Notes: generated by a model from the letters alone, not told the origin. A DNA stretch of 55,267 nt from an uncultured Gammaproteobacteria bacterium (GCA_913063125.1 CAJXZM010000016.1:1-55267), one strand, 5' to 3'. Positions 17,390 through 27,576 are shown, counted from the stretch's first letter. Numbers and translations: made by a program.

Positions 17390-18800
17390 ATACTCACTGA
17401 CATCACGGATAACACAACGTCTGTTGGTTTCCTTATCATTACTTATGTTTATCTCTTCCATACTTGTCTATTTAGACGCAAGAAAAGAAGTAGATGAACT
17501 CTTTGACGCCAGCTTAGTTCAAACCGCGCGGGTACTAAATGGTTTATTAACATTAGAAGCCATTCAAGAAAACAAACAAAACTTGTTAAATGCCCTAGCG
17601 AAAAAAGATGCTAGCTTAAGTGACTTTACAGAAGCAGCTACACCGTTAGGGCACAAATATGAAAAAAAATTATTCTTCCAAATTTGGAGTGTAGATAAAA
17701 AGTTACTTCTTAAATCCACCAACATACATACAACCCCACCTTTCATATTCGAACAAGGGTTCCGTGACGACGTCGTTGACGGAAAACACTGGAGAACCTT
17801 CACCCTTTTTTCAGAAAAAGACCCTTTCTGGATGATAGTTGGGGAGCGTGACGACATTCGAACAGAACTTGTCCATAACATATCCAGGGATCATGTTCTG
17901 CCATTGCTAATATTCATTCCGCTCTTTGCCTTAACGGTTTGGTTATTGATTCGTAGCGGCTTTAAACCACTACACCAACTTGTTACACATGTAAAAAAAC
18001 AAGAATACGACTCCCTTGAATCATCAGAAATCCCTAACACACCCTCAGAAATCATCGAGTTAAAACACGCACTCAATGAATTATTCACCCGGCTCAGCAC
18101 TTCTTATCAGCGAGAAAATCGCTTTGCAAGCGATGCGGCCCACGAGTTTAAAAACCCATTAGCAGCCCTCCTAATACATGTAGACGATTTGCTTGAAACA
18201 TCCGACAATCATGAACATACAGCATCACTACTTAACATTAAAAAAGCAGCACTGCAGCTATCACATTTAGTCAACCAACTACTAGCGTTAAGCCGTGCGG
18301 AAGCCTCAATTGAACCCAAAACCCGCATAGATTTGCGGAGCATTTGCTATGAGTGCTACGACCAACTGGTATCAAAAGCAGAGCATAAAAAACAACGCTT
18401 TTCATTAGATATTAAAGAAAACAATAACACCATCGACAAAATTCAGAACGAAAAATACATTGTCCAAGCCGATGAGACCTTGCTTATCCGATCAATATCC
18501 AATTTACTCGATAATGCCATACGATACACTCCCTCCGGTGGAACAATCTGCTTGCGTTGCTTTATCGAAAACGATCACCCCCATATCACCATAGAAGATT
18601 CTGGGCCAGGAATACCGGATACTCTTTGTGACAAAGTACTCGACCGCTTCTTTAGGATTAGCGGATCTGGTCAACCCGGCAGCGGCTTAGGGCTATCGAT
18701 CGTACAACAAGGAGCCAACTACCACGATGCCGAATTGTTACTAAATCCATCTAACCTTGGTGGGCTAAAAGCCAGCTTCGTATTCGAGGCGCAAAAATAA
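17379..18800 (+). CDS. Sensor histidine kinase (QseC/PmrB-like)
   Basis: This 473-residue inner-membrane kinase has two membrane segments (about residues 15-32 and 174-192) bracketing a periplasmic sensor of about 140 residues. The dimerisation/phosphoacceptor box SDAAHEFKNPLAAL places the phosphorylated His at 255; the usual AHELRTPL is here AHEFKNPL. ATP-binding boxes are NLLDNAIRYTP (N), EDSGPGIP (G1) and GSGLGLSIV (G2). It overlaps and follows the response regulator. The periplasmic domain resembles the 2CSK_N type of QseC-like kinases, but the ligand cannot be read. It ends 58 bases from the convergent LysR gene. Confidence 0.9.
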   Translation: MKTKYSLTSRITQRLLVSLSLLMFISSILVYLDARKEVDELFDASLVQTARVLNGLLTLEAIQENKQNLLNALAKKDASLSDFTEAATPLGHKYEKKLFFQIWSVDKKLLLKSTNIHTTPPFIFEQGFRDDVVDGKHWRTFTLFSEKDPFWMIVGERDDIRTELVHNISRDHVLPLLIFIPLFALTVWLLIRSGFKPLHQLVTHVKKQEYDSLESSEIPNTPSEIIELKHALNELFTRLSTSYQRENRFASDAAHEFKNPLAALLIHVDDLLETSDNHEHTASLLNIKKAALQLSHLVNQLLALSRAEASIEPKTRIDLRSICYECYDQLVSKAEHKKQRFSLDIKENNNTIDKIQNEKYIVQADETLLIRSISNLLDNAIRYTPSGGTICLRCFIENDHPHITIEDSGPGIPDTLCDKVLDRFFRISGSGQPGSGLGLSIVQQGANYHDAELLLNPSNLGGLKASFVFEAQK

Positions 18801-18858
18801 ACGGGAGCACCGGGGCATCTCTTAACGCAAACTAATCCCCCTCGTTGCAGAACCAACC

Positions 18859-19713
18859 TCAACCTTTTGGATATTCTTTAACAAAAAGATTTTCGATAAA
18901 ATCTCGAACACAACGAACCCTTGCGGTTGTGCGTAATTCAACATGATATACAACCCATATATCACTGAGGTATTCAGGTTTTGATAATCGCACTAACCCT
19001 GGTTCCTTATCCGCCAAGAAACATGGCAGCAAACCGACTCCAACCCCATTAACTGCACAAGCAATTTGCACAGGCACCCGTTCAAAACATCCAAAAACAG
19101 ATAAATGTGGAAAGGGGCTTTTCTTAACCCAGTTTGGATTCTTATTCCAACCAATCCATTCAGCAGTAGAGTTTTCTGTCTCAGGGTGATGCTGCTGCCG
19201 ATAATCTTGTGTACAGTACGCCGCCATCATCATTTCACCAAGCTTTCGACCTACCAAATCCACCGGAGGTTTTTTTGTCAAACTGATACCAATATCAGCT
19301 TCGCGGGCATTGAGGTCATTCGGGTGGTAGGTTTCATCCACTTGCAAATCAATACCTGGATGCAACTTATGAAATGAGGCCAAATGAGGAACCAGAAAAG
19401 GAATACCAAAAACATCAGGCATGGTAACCCGCACCTTACCTTTCAAAATCGTATCACGCCCAAGAATCAAACGGCTAACGCCGTCAATCTTACCTTTCAC
19501 CACTGCCATCTCGGCAAACACATCTTCCCCAGCCTGGGTTAAATGATACCCACTAGGCAAACGTTCAAAAAGCCTAACCTCTAGCTGCGACTCCAAGCTA
19601 TCAATCCGCCTAAGCACTGTTGAATGACTTACATTAAGTGCTTTGGCGGCTTGTCTAATAGATCCCCGCCTTGCAACATTAAAAAAAACTCTAAAATCGT
19701 CCCAGTTCTCCAT
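18859..19713 (-). CDS. LysR-family transcriptional regulator
   Basis: A 284-residue regulator with an N-terminal LysR helix-turn-helix (GSIRQAAKALNVSHSTVLRRIDSLE) followed by a co-inducer-binding domain. The helix-turn-helix and the marker RLFERLPSGYHLTQAG are typical of the family. It is transcribed divergently from the SRPBCC lipoprotein gene with 132 bases between, the classic arrangement for a LysR regulator and its target, and an imperfect inverted repeat (19715-19749) lies just upstream of its start. Its effector is unknown. Confidence 0.9.
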   Translation of the reverse strand: MENWDDFRVFFNVARRGSIRQAAKALNVSHSTVLRRIDSLESQLEVRLFERLPSGYHLTQAGEDVFAEMAVVKGKIDGVSRLILGRDTILKGKVRVTMPDVFGIPFLVPHLASFHKLHPGIDLQVDETYHPNDLNAREADIGISLTKKPPVDLVGRKLGEMMMAAYCTQDYRQQHHPETENSTAEWIGWNKNPNWVKKSPFPHLSVFGCFERVPVQIACAVNGVGVGLLPCFLADKEPGLVRLSKPEYLSDIWVVYHVELRTTARVRCVRDFIENLFVKEYPKG

Positions 19714-19845
19714 GGTCTATATATGAACCACCCATAAGCATATTTATAGATACACTAACAAATAGGGACCAGCTAAGCTAGCTTCGTCTAATCACAAATA
19801 AGGGCAAAACAACCTAATAACTAACTTACTGCTGGAAACACCGAC

Positions 19846-20445
19846 ATGAATAAAAGTATCACTCTCATACGACGCACATGCTGGAGTCTTCTCCTACTCG
19901 CGACGATAAACGGTTGCACTAACGCAGACACAACCATGAAATCTGAAATGAGCTCACACATGAAACCCAACAGCGTTATCGCCTCTGATAGCGCTACACC
20001 AGGAATGACTAAACTCTATTACGAAGTAGAAGTTAACACGTCAAAACGAAAAGCATGGGAGATCATCTCAGATTTTAACAACCTGAGTTGGACATCAACG
20101 GTACTGGCTACACATTACACCAATGACAAACGCCAAGAGCCTGGAATGACTCGTCATTGTGACTTGCCCGATGATGGATATATTGTTGAACGCATAACCG
20201 AATGGAATAAAGGTAACAGTTACACCTACGTGATAGACGATGCTAGTGACCCAATTGATCCCGCATCTTATGTTATCTGGGAAGTACGTAAAAACGGTGA
20301 CACAGCAATTGTGAGCTTCGAAGTACATTATGAACTTAAATATGGACTTCTTGGCGATCTAATAAATACCATCGCTGCAAAGAAAAAATTCTCTACGCAA
20401 ATTGCATTTTTTATGAATGAATTAAAAAAGCACGCCGCAGTTTAA
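19846..20445 (+). CDS. SRPBCC-fold (polyketide-cyclase-like) lipoprotein
   Basis: A 199-residue protein whose N-terminus is a lipoprotein signal (LLLLATINGC, lipobox near residue 24), followed by a SRPBCC/START-like domain: YYEVEVNTSKRKAWEIISDFNN, MTRHCDLPDDGYIVERITEW and a long C-terminal helix IAAKKKFSTQIAFFMNEL. Such domains bind hydrophobic ligands in a deep pocket; most are cytoplasmic, so an exported lipid-anchored version is less common. Divergent from the LysR gene, which may control it. The ligand is unknown. Confidence 0.75.
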   Translation: MNKSITLIRRTCWSLLLLATINGCTNADTTMKSEMSSHMKPNSVIASDSATPGMTKLYYEVEVNTSKRKAWEIISDFNNLSWTSTVLATHYTNDKRQEPGMTRHCDLPDDGYIVERITEWNKGNSYTYVIDDASDPIDPASYVIWEVRKNGDTAIVSFEVHYELKYGLLGDLINTIAAKKKFSTQIAFFMNELKKHAAV

Positions 20446-20458
20446 ATTCAGATACAAA

Positions 20459-20504
20459 AAAGATCGTAGACTAAATAGCAATCAATGTTAATTCTACGAT
20501 CTTT
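20459..20504. terminator. Probable bidirectional terminator
   Basis: Perfect 12-base inverted repeat aaagatcgtaga / tctacgatcttt at 20459-20470 and 20493-20504 with a 22-base loop, between the convergent SRPBCC gene (stop at 20445) and acyl-CoA dehydrogenase gene (stop at 20520). An A run precedes it on the left and a T stretch follows on the right. The loop is long, so efficiency may be modest. Confidence 0.55.
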
Positions 20505-20519
20505 CATTTGAGCCCCTCC

Positions 20520-21668
20520 CTACAACCCAATTTGTTTCGCAATCAACTCTTTCATGATTTCAGTAGTACCACCACCAATAGAAAGAATTCGATTATCACG
20601 ATACAACCTTTCAACCAAAGATTCTTGCATGAACCCCATGCCACCAAAAATCTGAACCGCTTCATGGGTGGCTCGATTACTCACTTCTGTTGCAAAGTTT
20701 TTCGCCATTGACACCTCTTTTATCGGCGATTCTCCTGCATCCATTTTTGCCGCAGCACGATAAGTATACTCCCGAGCTATTTCTATTTCCGTTGCCATAT
20801 CAACTAGCTTATGGCGAATCACTTGAAACTTACCAATAGGCCTTCCAAAAGCTTCTCGCTCTTTCACATAAGCTAATGCTGCCTCATAGGCCATTTGCGC
20901 CGTCATATATGCCATAATACACAGTGATAATCGTTCACTTAAAAAGTTAGACATAATCGCAAAAAAACCGGCATTTTCAACACCAATAAGGTTTTCAACT
21001 GGAACCAGCACATCGTCAAAAAACAATTCTGCTGTATCACTTGCACGCCACCCCATTTTTTTAAGGTTTCGTCCAGTGGTAAAACCTTTTGTACCTTTTT
21101 CAATAAGCAGTAAGCTTATTCCACCATGACCATCACCGCCCGTTCTTACAGCAACCGTATAATAATCGGCTCTAATTCCGCTGGTAATAAATGTCTTACT
21201 GCCATTTACCCGATAATAATCCCCCTCCCTTACGGCTCGTGTTTGAATATTAGCAACATCAGAGCCACCACTCGCCTCCGTGATGGCTAACGCAGATATT
21301 TTCTTTCCTGCCAGTACCGATTCAACCACTTTATTTTTAACCGATGGCGTTGCCCATTTTGCAATGGGAGGTAACGCAATATGAAGGGACCCCAAGCTTG
21401 CAACTAACCCGCCGGATGTCGAACGCATTAATTCTTCACTAATGGCAACTTGCATAAATACGTCGTTTTCTGCAACACCACCCAGCTCCTCGGGATAACC
21501 AACGGCCAGCAAACCTGATTCCCCCGCTTTCTCATATAAATCCCGCGGGAATGCACCGTCTTCTTCCCATTGATCTATATGAGGCAAAATATGTTTTTTA
21601 ACGAATTGCTTCGTCGATTGACGAGCAATATTGTGGGTTTCATTAAAATATTGTTGATAGTCACTCAT
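20520..21668 (-). CDS. Acyl-CoA dehydrogenase
   Basis: A 382-residue FAD-dependent enzyme that introduces an alpha-beta double bond into acyl-CoA thioesters. Family signatures are LAITEASGGSDVANIQTRA (FAD/substrate loop), WRASDTAELFFDDVLVP, and the C-terminal GGMGFMQE and GGGTTEIMKELIA. At the place where short/medium-chain enzymes carry the catalytic Glu (YEGT) this one has GGGT, while an ERL motif (Glu245) matches the catalytic position used by isovaleryl- and long-chain-type dehydrogenases, so it probably belongs to that branch. The ATG at 21668 gives the normal N-terminus. An AraC-type regulator gene lies upstream on the same strand. Confidence 0.9.
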   Translation of the reverse strand: MSDYQQYFNETHNIARQSTKQFVKKHILPHIDQWEEDGAFPRDLYEKAGESGLLAVGYPEELGGVAENDVFMQVAISEELMRSTSGGLVASLGSLHIALPPIAKWATPSVKNKVVESVLAGKKISALAITEASGGSDVANIQTRAVREGDYYRVNGSKTFITSGIRADYYTVAVRTGGDGHGGISLLLIEKGTKGFTTGRNLKKMGWRASDTAELFFDDVLVPVENLIGVENAGFFAIMSNFLSERLSLCIMAYMTAQMAYEAALAYVKEREAFGRPIGKFQVIRHKLVDMATEIEIAREYTYRAAAKMDAGESPIKEVSMAKNFATEVSNRATHEAVQIFGGMGFMQESLVERLYRDNRILSIGGGTTEIMKELIAKQIGL

Positions 21669-21786
21669 GTCATGATGCCTTTCAGGTGTTTTGCTTAAGG
21701 TCACTACTTACGCTTAGATTTGCATTACACGAGTGTTAATCATCTACCAAAAACGAACAATGACATATCACATCAACCGCAGTGAC

Positions 21787-22863
21787 TTATTCGTTTAAAT
21801 CATCGCCAGATGGTGACAACCGATATGCTCCGGGGGTAACCCCAGCCCACTTCTTAAAAGCTCGATGAAAAATTGACACATCTTGATAACCTAGCAATTC
21901 AGATATTTCGCTGATAGGTATAGTTGATGTTGTGAGGTGGTGAATAGCAATATCACGGCGAATGGCATCCTTAATTTGCTGGTAAGAAGTATTTTCTTCA
22001 CGAAGGCGGCGACTCAATGTCGAAGGCGTAGTGTGAAGCGTATAAGACAAGGCCTCCAAAGTTGGGAATGTAACACGCTCAACATTGATTAATTCATGGC
22101 GAATACGCCGAGTCACACTATCTGCAAACTGAGGGGGAAGTAAAAAGCCATAAGGTGCATAGCGCATGAATTCATTTAATGTTTTTTGATTTTGCATAAT
22201 CGGCATTAATAAGTAATCTTTATCAAAACACAGGTAACTTTGAGAACATGAAAATTTAATCTTTTTGCCAAATAACAAAGGGTATTCTTGCTCATGTATC
22301 GGCGCGGGATAATGAAAGCCAGCTTCATGGATTTCTACTTTTTTATCGACCAACCAACAAATAAAACGATGAACTGCGGTAAAAACTGCCTCCACAACAA
22401 ATTGATGTGTTTGCCGGGTGTCAGTGGCTACTTTCACCATTAGGTACGCTTTGGCATTATTGATATCTAATTCAAAATGTGGCGACCCTATCATAAGCGT
22501 ATAAAACCGACACGCCCTAATAATCGCTTCTCGTAAATTGCCACAATGAATTACACTGAAAGCCATTAATTCAAAAGTACCCAAGGGAGCTTTTTTGTCT
22601 GCGAGCCCTAAAAATTCATCCCCAAGCTGCTCCGTTACCTTGTGTACCAATTGGGAAAACTGACGAGAACTAACCCGTGTCTTAGGCTCATTAATAAGGT
22701 TAAGTGGTATGTTTGCTTCTGATAAGAGAGGTCCAATATCCTGCCCCGCATTAACCACTCCGCTTAGTGCAGCTAGCACAAAATGAATCGGAGCCGAAGG
22801 CTGCTGATCTACAGACACAAATAATTTCCTACTAATAACCTCGCCCTCAACTAGACCATCCAC
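21787..22863 (-). CDS. AraC-family transcriptional regulator (Arabinose_bd N-terminal domain)
   Basis: This 358-residue regulator has an N-terminal domain of the PF12625 type seen in OruR/ArgR-like AraC proteins (LSGVVNAGQDIGPLLSEANIPLNLI, FELMAFSVIHCGNLREAI) and two C-terminal helix-turn-helix motifs, the second in ISEISELLGYQDVSIFHR. In Pseudomonas such regulators often control amino-acid or fatty-acid catabolic genes. It lies 118 bases upstream of the acyl-CoA dehydrogenase gene on the same strand, so that enzyme is a plausible target; this is inference. Its own start is followed upstream by a strong terminator for nfuA. Confidence 0.88.
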   Translation of the reverse strand: MDGLVEGEVISRKLFVSVDQQPSAPIHFVLAALSGVVNAGQDIGPLLSEANIPLNLINEPKTRVSSRQFSQLVHKVTEQLGDEFLGLADKKAPLGTFELMAFSVIHCGNLREAIIRACRFYTLMIGSPHFELDINNAKAYLMVKVATDTRQTHQFVVEAVFTAVHRFICWLVDKKVEIHEAGFHYPAPIHEQEYPLLFGKKIKFSCSQSYLCFDKDYLLMPIMQNQKTLNEFMRYAPYGFLLPPQFADSVTRRIRHELINVERVTFPTLEALSYTLHTTPSTLSRRLREENTSYQQIKDAIRRDIAIHHLTTSTIPISEISELLGYQDVSIFHRAFKKWAGVTPGAYRLSPSGDDLNE

Positions 22864-22909
22864 AAACCAATCAATTTTCTTTCACCTCACTTTAGCTTAA
22901 TCTACAAAG

Positions 22910-22960
22910 AAGCGCCCATAAAAAAGGCCCCCTTTTCGGGAGCCTTTTTTATGGGCGCTT
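22910..22960 (-). terminator. Strong intrinsic terminator of nfuA within a long perfect palindrome
   Basis: Perfect 19-base arms at 22910-22928 and 22942-22960 plus an inner ccc/ggg pair after one mismatch, with a ttttc loop. The GC core (ggc ccc ... ggg agcc) is flanked by A6/T6 tracts, so it can act on both strands. The pairing continues beyond the T tract into ATGGGCGCTT, which a terminator does not need. It lies 87 bases past the nfuA stop. Confidence 0.88.
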
Positions 22961-23046
22961 GTTCATATAAAAAATAGCTATAAACGATAACCATGAACCA
23001 TAGTTATGCGTTCTAGATATTCATGACAAGCACCTATTAATACAAT

Positions 23047-23643
23047 CTACTTATAAAATGCATTTTCACGAACGGTATGATCCGTCACATCAGTTACACG
23101 TTTAAGTTCAGGAATCCTTTCCAACAATGTTTTTTCTACACCTTCGGTCATCGTCGCATCAGCCTGACCACAACCTTGGCAGCCGCCGCCAAATTCAAGA
23201 ACAGCAACCGTGTCGTCTTCAATCAATTGGTTTAATTGAATGTTCCCACCGTGAGAAGCTAACTGCGGGTTAATTTCTGTTTGCAAATAATAGTTGATAC
23301 GATCTTCAACCGTTGCATTCTCGTGAAGCGAGGCCATTTTAGACTTAGGCGCTTTAAAGGTTAACTGACCACCCATCCGATCCTTTGAATAGTCAATCAC
23401 AGCATCTACTAGATAAGGAACACTGATTTCCTCTATGTGTGCTTGAAAACCATTCAATTGCTGTAACTTATCAGATTCTTGTGCGTCTTCAGCGGTGGTA
23501 TATGCCATGCAACATTCGGCGGATGGTGTACCAGGCTTTTCTACAAAAATACGCACTCCCATACCAGGGGCATCCTGCTTTTCTAGCAGCTCTAGTAAAT
23601 ATTCTTGCGCACTGTCTGTAATCGTTAAATAAGTTTCACTCAT
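23047..23643 (-). CDS. nfuA: Fe-S cluster carrier/biogenesis protein NfuA
   Basis: This 198-residue protein joins a degenerate A-type scaffold domain (TITDSAQEYLLELL, VEKPGTPSAECCMAY) to a C-terminal Nfu domain with the cluster-binding CxxC at Cys155 and Cys158 (GGGCQGCGQ). NfuA receives [4Fe-4S] clusters and passes them to client enzymes, especially under oxidative stress or iron limitation. The ATG at 23643 gives the standard N-terminus; an upstream frame to 23703 is not expected. It diverges from metH, as in P. aeruginosa where nfuA and metH are also close. Confidence 0.93.
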   Translation of the reverse strand: MSETYLTITDSAQEYLLELLEKQDAPGMGVRIFVEKPGTPSAECCMAYTTAEDAQESDKLQQLNGFQAHIEEISVPYLVDAVIDYSKDRMGGQLTFKAPKSKMASLHENATVEDRINYYLQTEINPQLASHGGNIQLNQLIEDDTVAVLEFGGGCQGCGQADATMTEGVEKTLLERIPELKRVTDVTDHTVRENAFYK

Positions 23644-23766
23644 GCCAATATCCAGTCGTTCCAGTAATTCGGCAATAGTATCCCTTTGCCTGTTAAAAAC
23701 CAACTAATCGAGTCAAGTTTTCATTCAAATGTACCACCTACAACAGCACTAGTAAATCACGCGACC

Positions 23767-23796
23767 AATCTATATCAACTTATTTTGATATAGATT
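23767..23796. promoter_or_regulatory. Inverted-repeat operator candidate between nfuA and metH
   Basis: Perfect 12-base arms, aatctatatcaa at 23767-23778 and its complement at 23785-23796, with a 6-base spacer. The core ATATCAA-N6-TTGATAT resembles what I recall of sites for the SAH-responsive repressor SahR of methionine-cycle genes, but I cannot confirm the match. It lies 81 bases before metH and 124 bases before nfuA. It has no T tract and no plausible terminator role. Confidence 0.6.
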
Positions 23797-23838
23797 GATG
23801 TTTTTGGCTTTCAAAGCCAGCATTCCCTGAATGAATTT

Positions 23839-23846
23839 GCTACACT
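23839..23846 (+). promoter_or_regulatory. metH: Possible extended -10 of the metH promoter
   Basis: tgctacact gives an extended -10 (TGn TACACT) about 30 bases before the metH start codon. No good -35 is seen at 17 bases, which fits an extended -10 promoter. Only suggestive. Confidence 0.3.
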
Positions 23847-23876
23847 TCGCCGGTAATTCACTAAAAGGCCCTAAGA

Positions 23877-26800
23877 ATGAACCCTAGAGACAACTCAATA
23901 AAGCAACTTCACGAACTTCTTGCTCAACGTATTCTTGTGTTAGATGGTGCAATGGGCACCATGATTCAAGGGTATAAACTTGAGGAAGCAGATTATCGCG
24001 GAAAAGAGTTGGCCGATCATCATAAGGACCTCAAGGGCAATAACGATTTGTTGTGTATTACCCAACCTCAGATCATCAAGGACATCCACACCGAATACCT
24101 CGACGCCGGTGCCGATATACTAGAAACTAATACCTTTAATGGCACACAGGTTTCACAAGCTGACTATGGTTTGCAACACCTTGCTTATGAAATCAATAAA
24201 AAAGGTGCTGAGATAGCTCGCCAGGCCGCAGATGAATACCTTCAAAAAACACCCAATAAACCTCGATTTGTTGCCGGTGTTATAGGTCCCACGAGTCAAA
24301 CCACATCACTGTCACCCTCCGTAGAAAACCCCGCGCTACGTAACATTACGTTTGACGAGCTGGTAGAGGACTATAGTGAATCTGTTAAAGGTCTCGTGGA
24401 CGGCGGATCTGACATCATCCTTATTGAAACGGTATTTGATACGCTGAATGCCAAAGCTGCCGTCTTTGCCGTTCAACGCCACTTCAAAGAGGTTGGTTAT
24501 GAACTGCCTATTATGATTTCTGGCACCATTACCGACAGCAGCGGCAGAACCTTATCCGGACAAACACCGGAAGCATTCTATAACTCTCTCTGCCATGCCA
24601 AGCCTCTAAGCATTGGGTTAAACTGTGCACTGGGGGCAGATCAACTACGCCCCTATATTCATGAGCTCTCAACTAAATCGTCTTGTTTGGTCAGCGCTCA
24701 CCCTAACGCTGGTTTGCCTAATGAATTTGGCGAGTATGATCAAACGGCTAAAGAAATGGCAGACATCGTTGGCGAATTTGCCGACAGCGGGTTAGTCAAT
24801 ATCATTGGCGGATGTTGCGGTACTTCCCCTGCTCACATTCGCGCAATCGCAGACCGTGTTGAGCAGGTAGATACACGTATAGCACCGACCATTGAACCGG
24901 CAATGCGCCTTAGCGGACTAGAGCCCTTCACTGTAGACTCAGATTCCTTGTTTGTTAACGTTGGTGAACGAACCAATGTAACGGGCTCCGCGCGATTTAA
25001 ACGCCTTATCCTCGAGGAGAAATTTGAAGAAGCATTGGATGTAGCAAGAGACCAAGTTGAGAACGGTGCGCAAATCATCGATATCAACATGGATGAAGGC
25101 ATGCTTGATTCCAAAAATGCCATGATCACATTTTTAAATTTGATCGGTATGGAACCCGACATTTGCCGCGTCCCAATCATGATCGACTCATCCAAATGGG
25201 ACATCATTGAAGCTGGTCTAAAATGTATTCAAGGAAAAGGCGTAGTAAACTCCATTAGTCTTAAAGAAGGCGAAAAGGAGTTTATCGAGAAGGCCGAACT
25301 TTGCCGTGCTTACGGTGCAGCCATTATTGTGATGGCCTTTGATACTGACGGTCAGGCCGATACTGAAGAGCGGAAAGCTCAAATATGCCAGCGCTCCTAT
25401 GACGTGCTCATGAAAATTGGCTTTCCACCCGAAGATATTATTTTTGATCCAAATGTATTTGCGGTTGCTACCGGCATTGAAGAACACAACAACTACGGTG
25501 TGGACTTCATTAACGCGTGTCAGTACATAAAAGATAATCTGCCTTACGCAAAAACATCAGGCGGTATTAGTAACGTTTCCTTCTCCTTTAGAGGGAACAA
25601 CCCCGTGCGCGAAGCAATTCACGCCGCATTTTTATACCATGCAATAAAATCCGGCCTCACCATGGGTATCGTTAACGCTGGACAACTTGCTATATACGCT
25701 GACATTTCCGAAGAGCTTAGGGATGCAGTTGAAGACGTCATTCTCAATCGCACCCCTGAAGGCACAGACAATTTGCTGGAACTCGCCGAGAAATATCGTG
25801 GTGATGGTATCGTCAAAAAAGAAGAAACCTTAGAATGGCGTACACTGCCCGTCAATAAGCGACTAGAACACGCCCTCGTAAAAGGCATCACACAATTCAT
25901 CATTGAAGACACTGAAGAGGCTCGATTAGAAGCAGATAAGCCCATCCATGTTATTGAAGGTCCTTTAATGGATGGCATGAATGTTGTTGGTGATCTCTTT
26001 GGTGACGGTAAGATGTTTTTGCCACAGGTGGTAAAAAGTGCACGCGTAATGAAACAGTCCGTTGCACATTTACTGCCTTTTATTGACGCCGAAAAAGGCG
26101 ATACTATCCAAACTAAAGGCAAGATACTCATGGCCACCGTAAAGGGTGACGTACATGATATCGGAAAAAATATCGTGGGTGTTGTGCTGCAATGTAACAA
26201 CTACGAGATTATTGATCTCGGGGTTATGGTACCAACAGAAACTATTTTGGCGGAAGCCAAAAAACACAATGTCGATATTATTGGACTAAGTGGATTAATC
26301 ACACCATCACTTGATGAAATGGTGAATGTCGCAAAAGAAATGCAGCGGCAGAACTTTGATTTACCCATCCTTATCGGGGGTGCTACAACATCAAAAGCCC
26401 ACACTGCAGTAAAGGTTGAGCCAGAATATAGCAACGGACCCGTTATCTACGTTTCCGATGCATCTCGAAGCGTTGGGGTTGCATCATCGTTACTGAGTAA
26501 CGATTTAAGAGATGACTTTATTCAGGCGCGAAAAGAAGAGTATCAAACTGTTCGAGAGCGTAGAGCAAGAAGTGCCAAGAAGCGTAACTTTCTTTCAATC
26601 GAAGCAGCACAAAAACAAAAGTTTGTAATTGATTGGCCAAAAGCCAACATTAAGAAGCCTAACTTTCTTGGTGTAAAGAAAATCAGTAACGTTAACATTG
26701 CTGATTTGCTAGATTATGTTGATTGGACACCATTTTTCATCTCCTGGAACCTTGTTGGCAAGTTTCCAGCGATTTTCAATGATGAAAAAGTCGGAGAAGC

Positions 26801-27569
26801 CGCAACCAATCTCTATAACGAAGCTCAAGCGATGATTAAAAAAATCGTTGCAGAGAATTGGCTAACAACCGATGGCGTTATTGGTATTTGGCCTGCTAAT
26901 ACCAATGAAAACGATGCTATTGAAGTGTACAACGACTCCGGTGACGTAATCGAAACGTTATTCCACCTACGTCAACAAGAAGATAAATTTAAGGGTAAAC
27001 CGGCGCGCAGCCTTTCAGACTTCATCGCTCCGGCTAATACGAATATCACTGATTATATTGGTGGTTTTATTGTTAGCACCGGCCAAGGGGTTGACGAACA
27101 AGTTAAGGTATTTGAAGCAGATCATGACGACTATAACGCTATCATGCTCAAAGCCATTGCCGACCGATTGGCAGAAGCATTTGCAGAATACATGCATGAA
27201 CAGGTTCGAAAGGATATCTGGGGTTATGTTTCGAATGAAACCCTCGATAACGAAGCATTAATTAAAGAAAAATACCAAGGAATCCGACCTGCACCAGGCT
27301 ACCCTGCCTGCCCAGATCACACAGAAAAAGCCTCGTTATTTTCTCTACTTGATGCTGATAACAACACGAACGTAGTGCTAACGGAACACTTTGCGATGTA
27401 CCCTACTGCTGCAGTTAGTGGATGGTATTTTGCAAATCCAGAAGCCACATATTTCCCTGTTGGAAAAATCAATAAAGATCAAGTTGAGCAATATGCAGCA
27501 AACAAAGGCATAACCCTTAACGAAGCAGAGCGATGGTTATCGCCAAACCTGGGGTACGACCCAGAATAG
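23877..27569 (+). CDS. metH: Cobalamin-dependent methionine synthase
   Basis: A 1230-residue protein, essentially the length of E. coli MetH (1227). In order: homocysteine domain with zinc ligands Cys250, Cys313 and Cys314 ([11 protein letters not shown]), methyltetrahydrofolate domain ([26 protein letters not shown]), cobalamin cap and B12 domain with the [10 protein letters not shown] motif whose His760 is the lower ligand, and C-terminal reactivation domain binding S-adenosylmethionine ([14 protein letters not shown]-like region). It transfers a methyl group from 5-methyl-THF to homocysteine. No cobalamin riboswitch is seen upstream; a strong inverted repeat (23767-23796) suggests a protein repressor. 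Seven bases separate it from the MATE gene. Confidence 0.97.
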   Translation: MNPRDNSIKQLHELLAQRILVLDGAMGTMIQGYKLEEADYRGKELADHHKDLKGNNDLLCITQPQIIKDIHTEYLDAGADILETNTFNGTQVSQADYGLQHLAYEINKKGAEIARQAADEYLQKTPNKPRFVAGVIGPTSQTTSLSPSVENPALRNITFDELVEDYSESVKGLVDGGSDIILIETVFDTLNAKAAVFAVQRHFKEVGYELPIMISGTITDSSGRTLSGQTPEAFYNSLCHAKPLSIGLNCALGADQLRPYIHELSTKSSCLVSAHPNAGLPNEFGEYDQTAKEMADIVGEFADSGLVNIIGGCCGTSPAHIRAIADRVEQVDTRIAPTIEPAMRLSGLEPFTVDSDSLFVNVGERTNVTGSARFKRLILEEKFEEALDVARDQVENGAQIIDINMDEGMLDSKNAMITFLNLIGMEPDICRVPIMIDSSKWDIIEAGLKCIQGKGVVNSISLKEGEKEFIEKAELCRAYGAAIIVMAFDTDGQADTEERKAQICQRSYDVLMKIGFPPEDIIFDPNVFAVATGIEEHNNYGVDFINACQYIKDNLPYAKTSGGISNVSFSFRGNNPVREAIHAAFLYHAIKSGLTMGIVNAGQLAIYADISEELRDAVEDVILNRTPEGTDNLLELAEKYRGDGIVKKEETLEWRTLPVNKRLEHALVKGITQFIIEDTEEARLEADKPIHVIEGPLMDGMNVVGDLFGDGKMFLPQVVKSARVMKQSVAHLLPFIDAEKGDTIQTKGKILMATVKGDVHDIGKNIVGVVLQCNNYEIIDLGVMVPTETILAEAKKHNVDIIGLSGLITPSLDEMVNVAKEMQRQNFDLPILIGGATTSKAHTAVKVEPEYSNGPVIYVSDASRSVGVASSLLSNDLRDDFIQARKEEYQTVRERRARSAKKRNFLSIEAAQKQKFVIDWPKANIKKPNFLGVKKISNVNIADLLDYVDWTPFFISWNLVGKFPAIFNDEKVGEAATNLYNEAQAMIKKIVAENWLTTDGVIGIWPANTNENDAIEVYNDSGDVIETLFHLRQQEDKFKGKPARSLSDFIAPANTNITDYIGGFIVSTGQGVDEQVKVFEADHDDYNAIMLKAIADRLAEAFAEYMHEQVRKDIWGYVSNETLDNEALIKEKYQGIRPAPGYPACPDHTEKASLFSLLDADNNTNVVLTEHFAMYPTAAVSGWYFANPEATYFPVGKINKDQVEQYAANKGITLNEAERWLSPNLGYDPE

Positions 27570-27576
27570 GAAATCA

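Noticed and set aside
25619-26200. 193-codon frame antisense to metH
   Set aside because: Composition follows from the metH codons on the other strand; a shadow frame.
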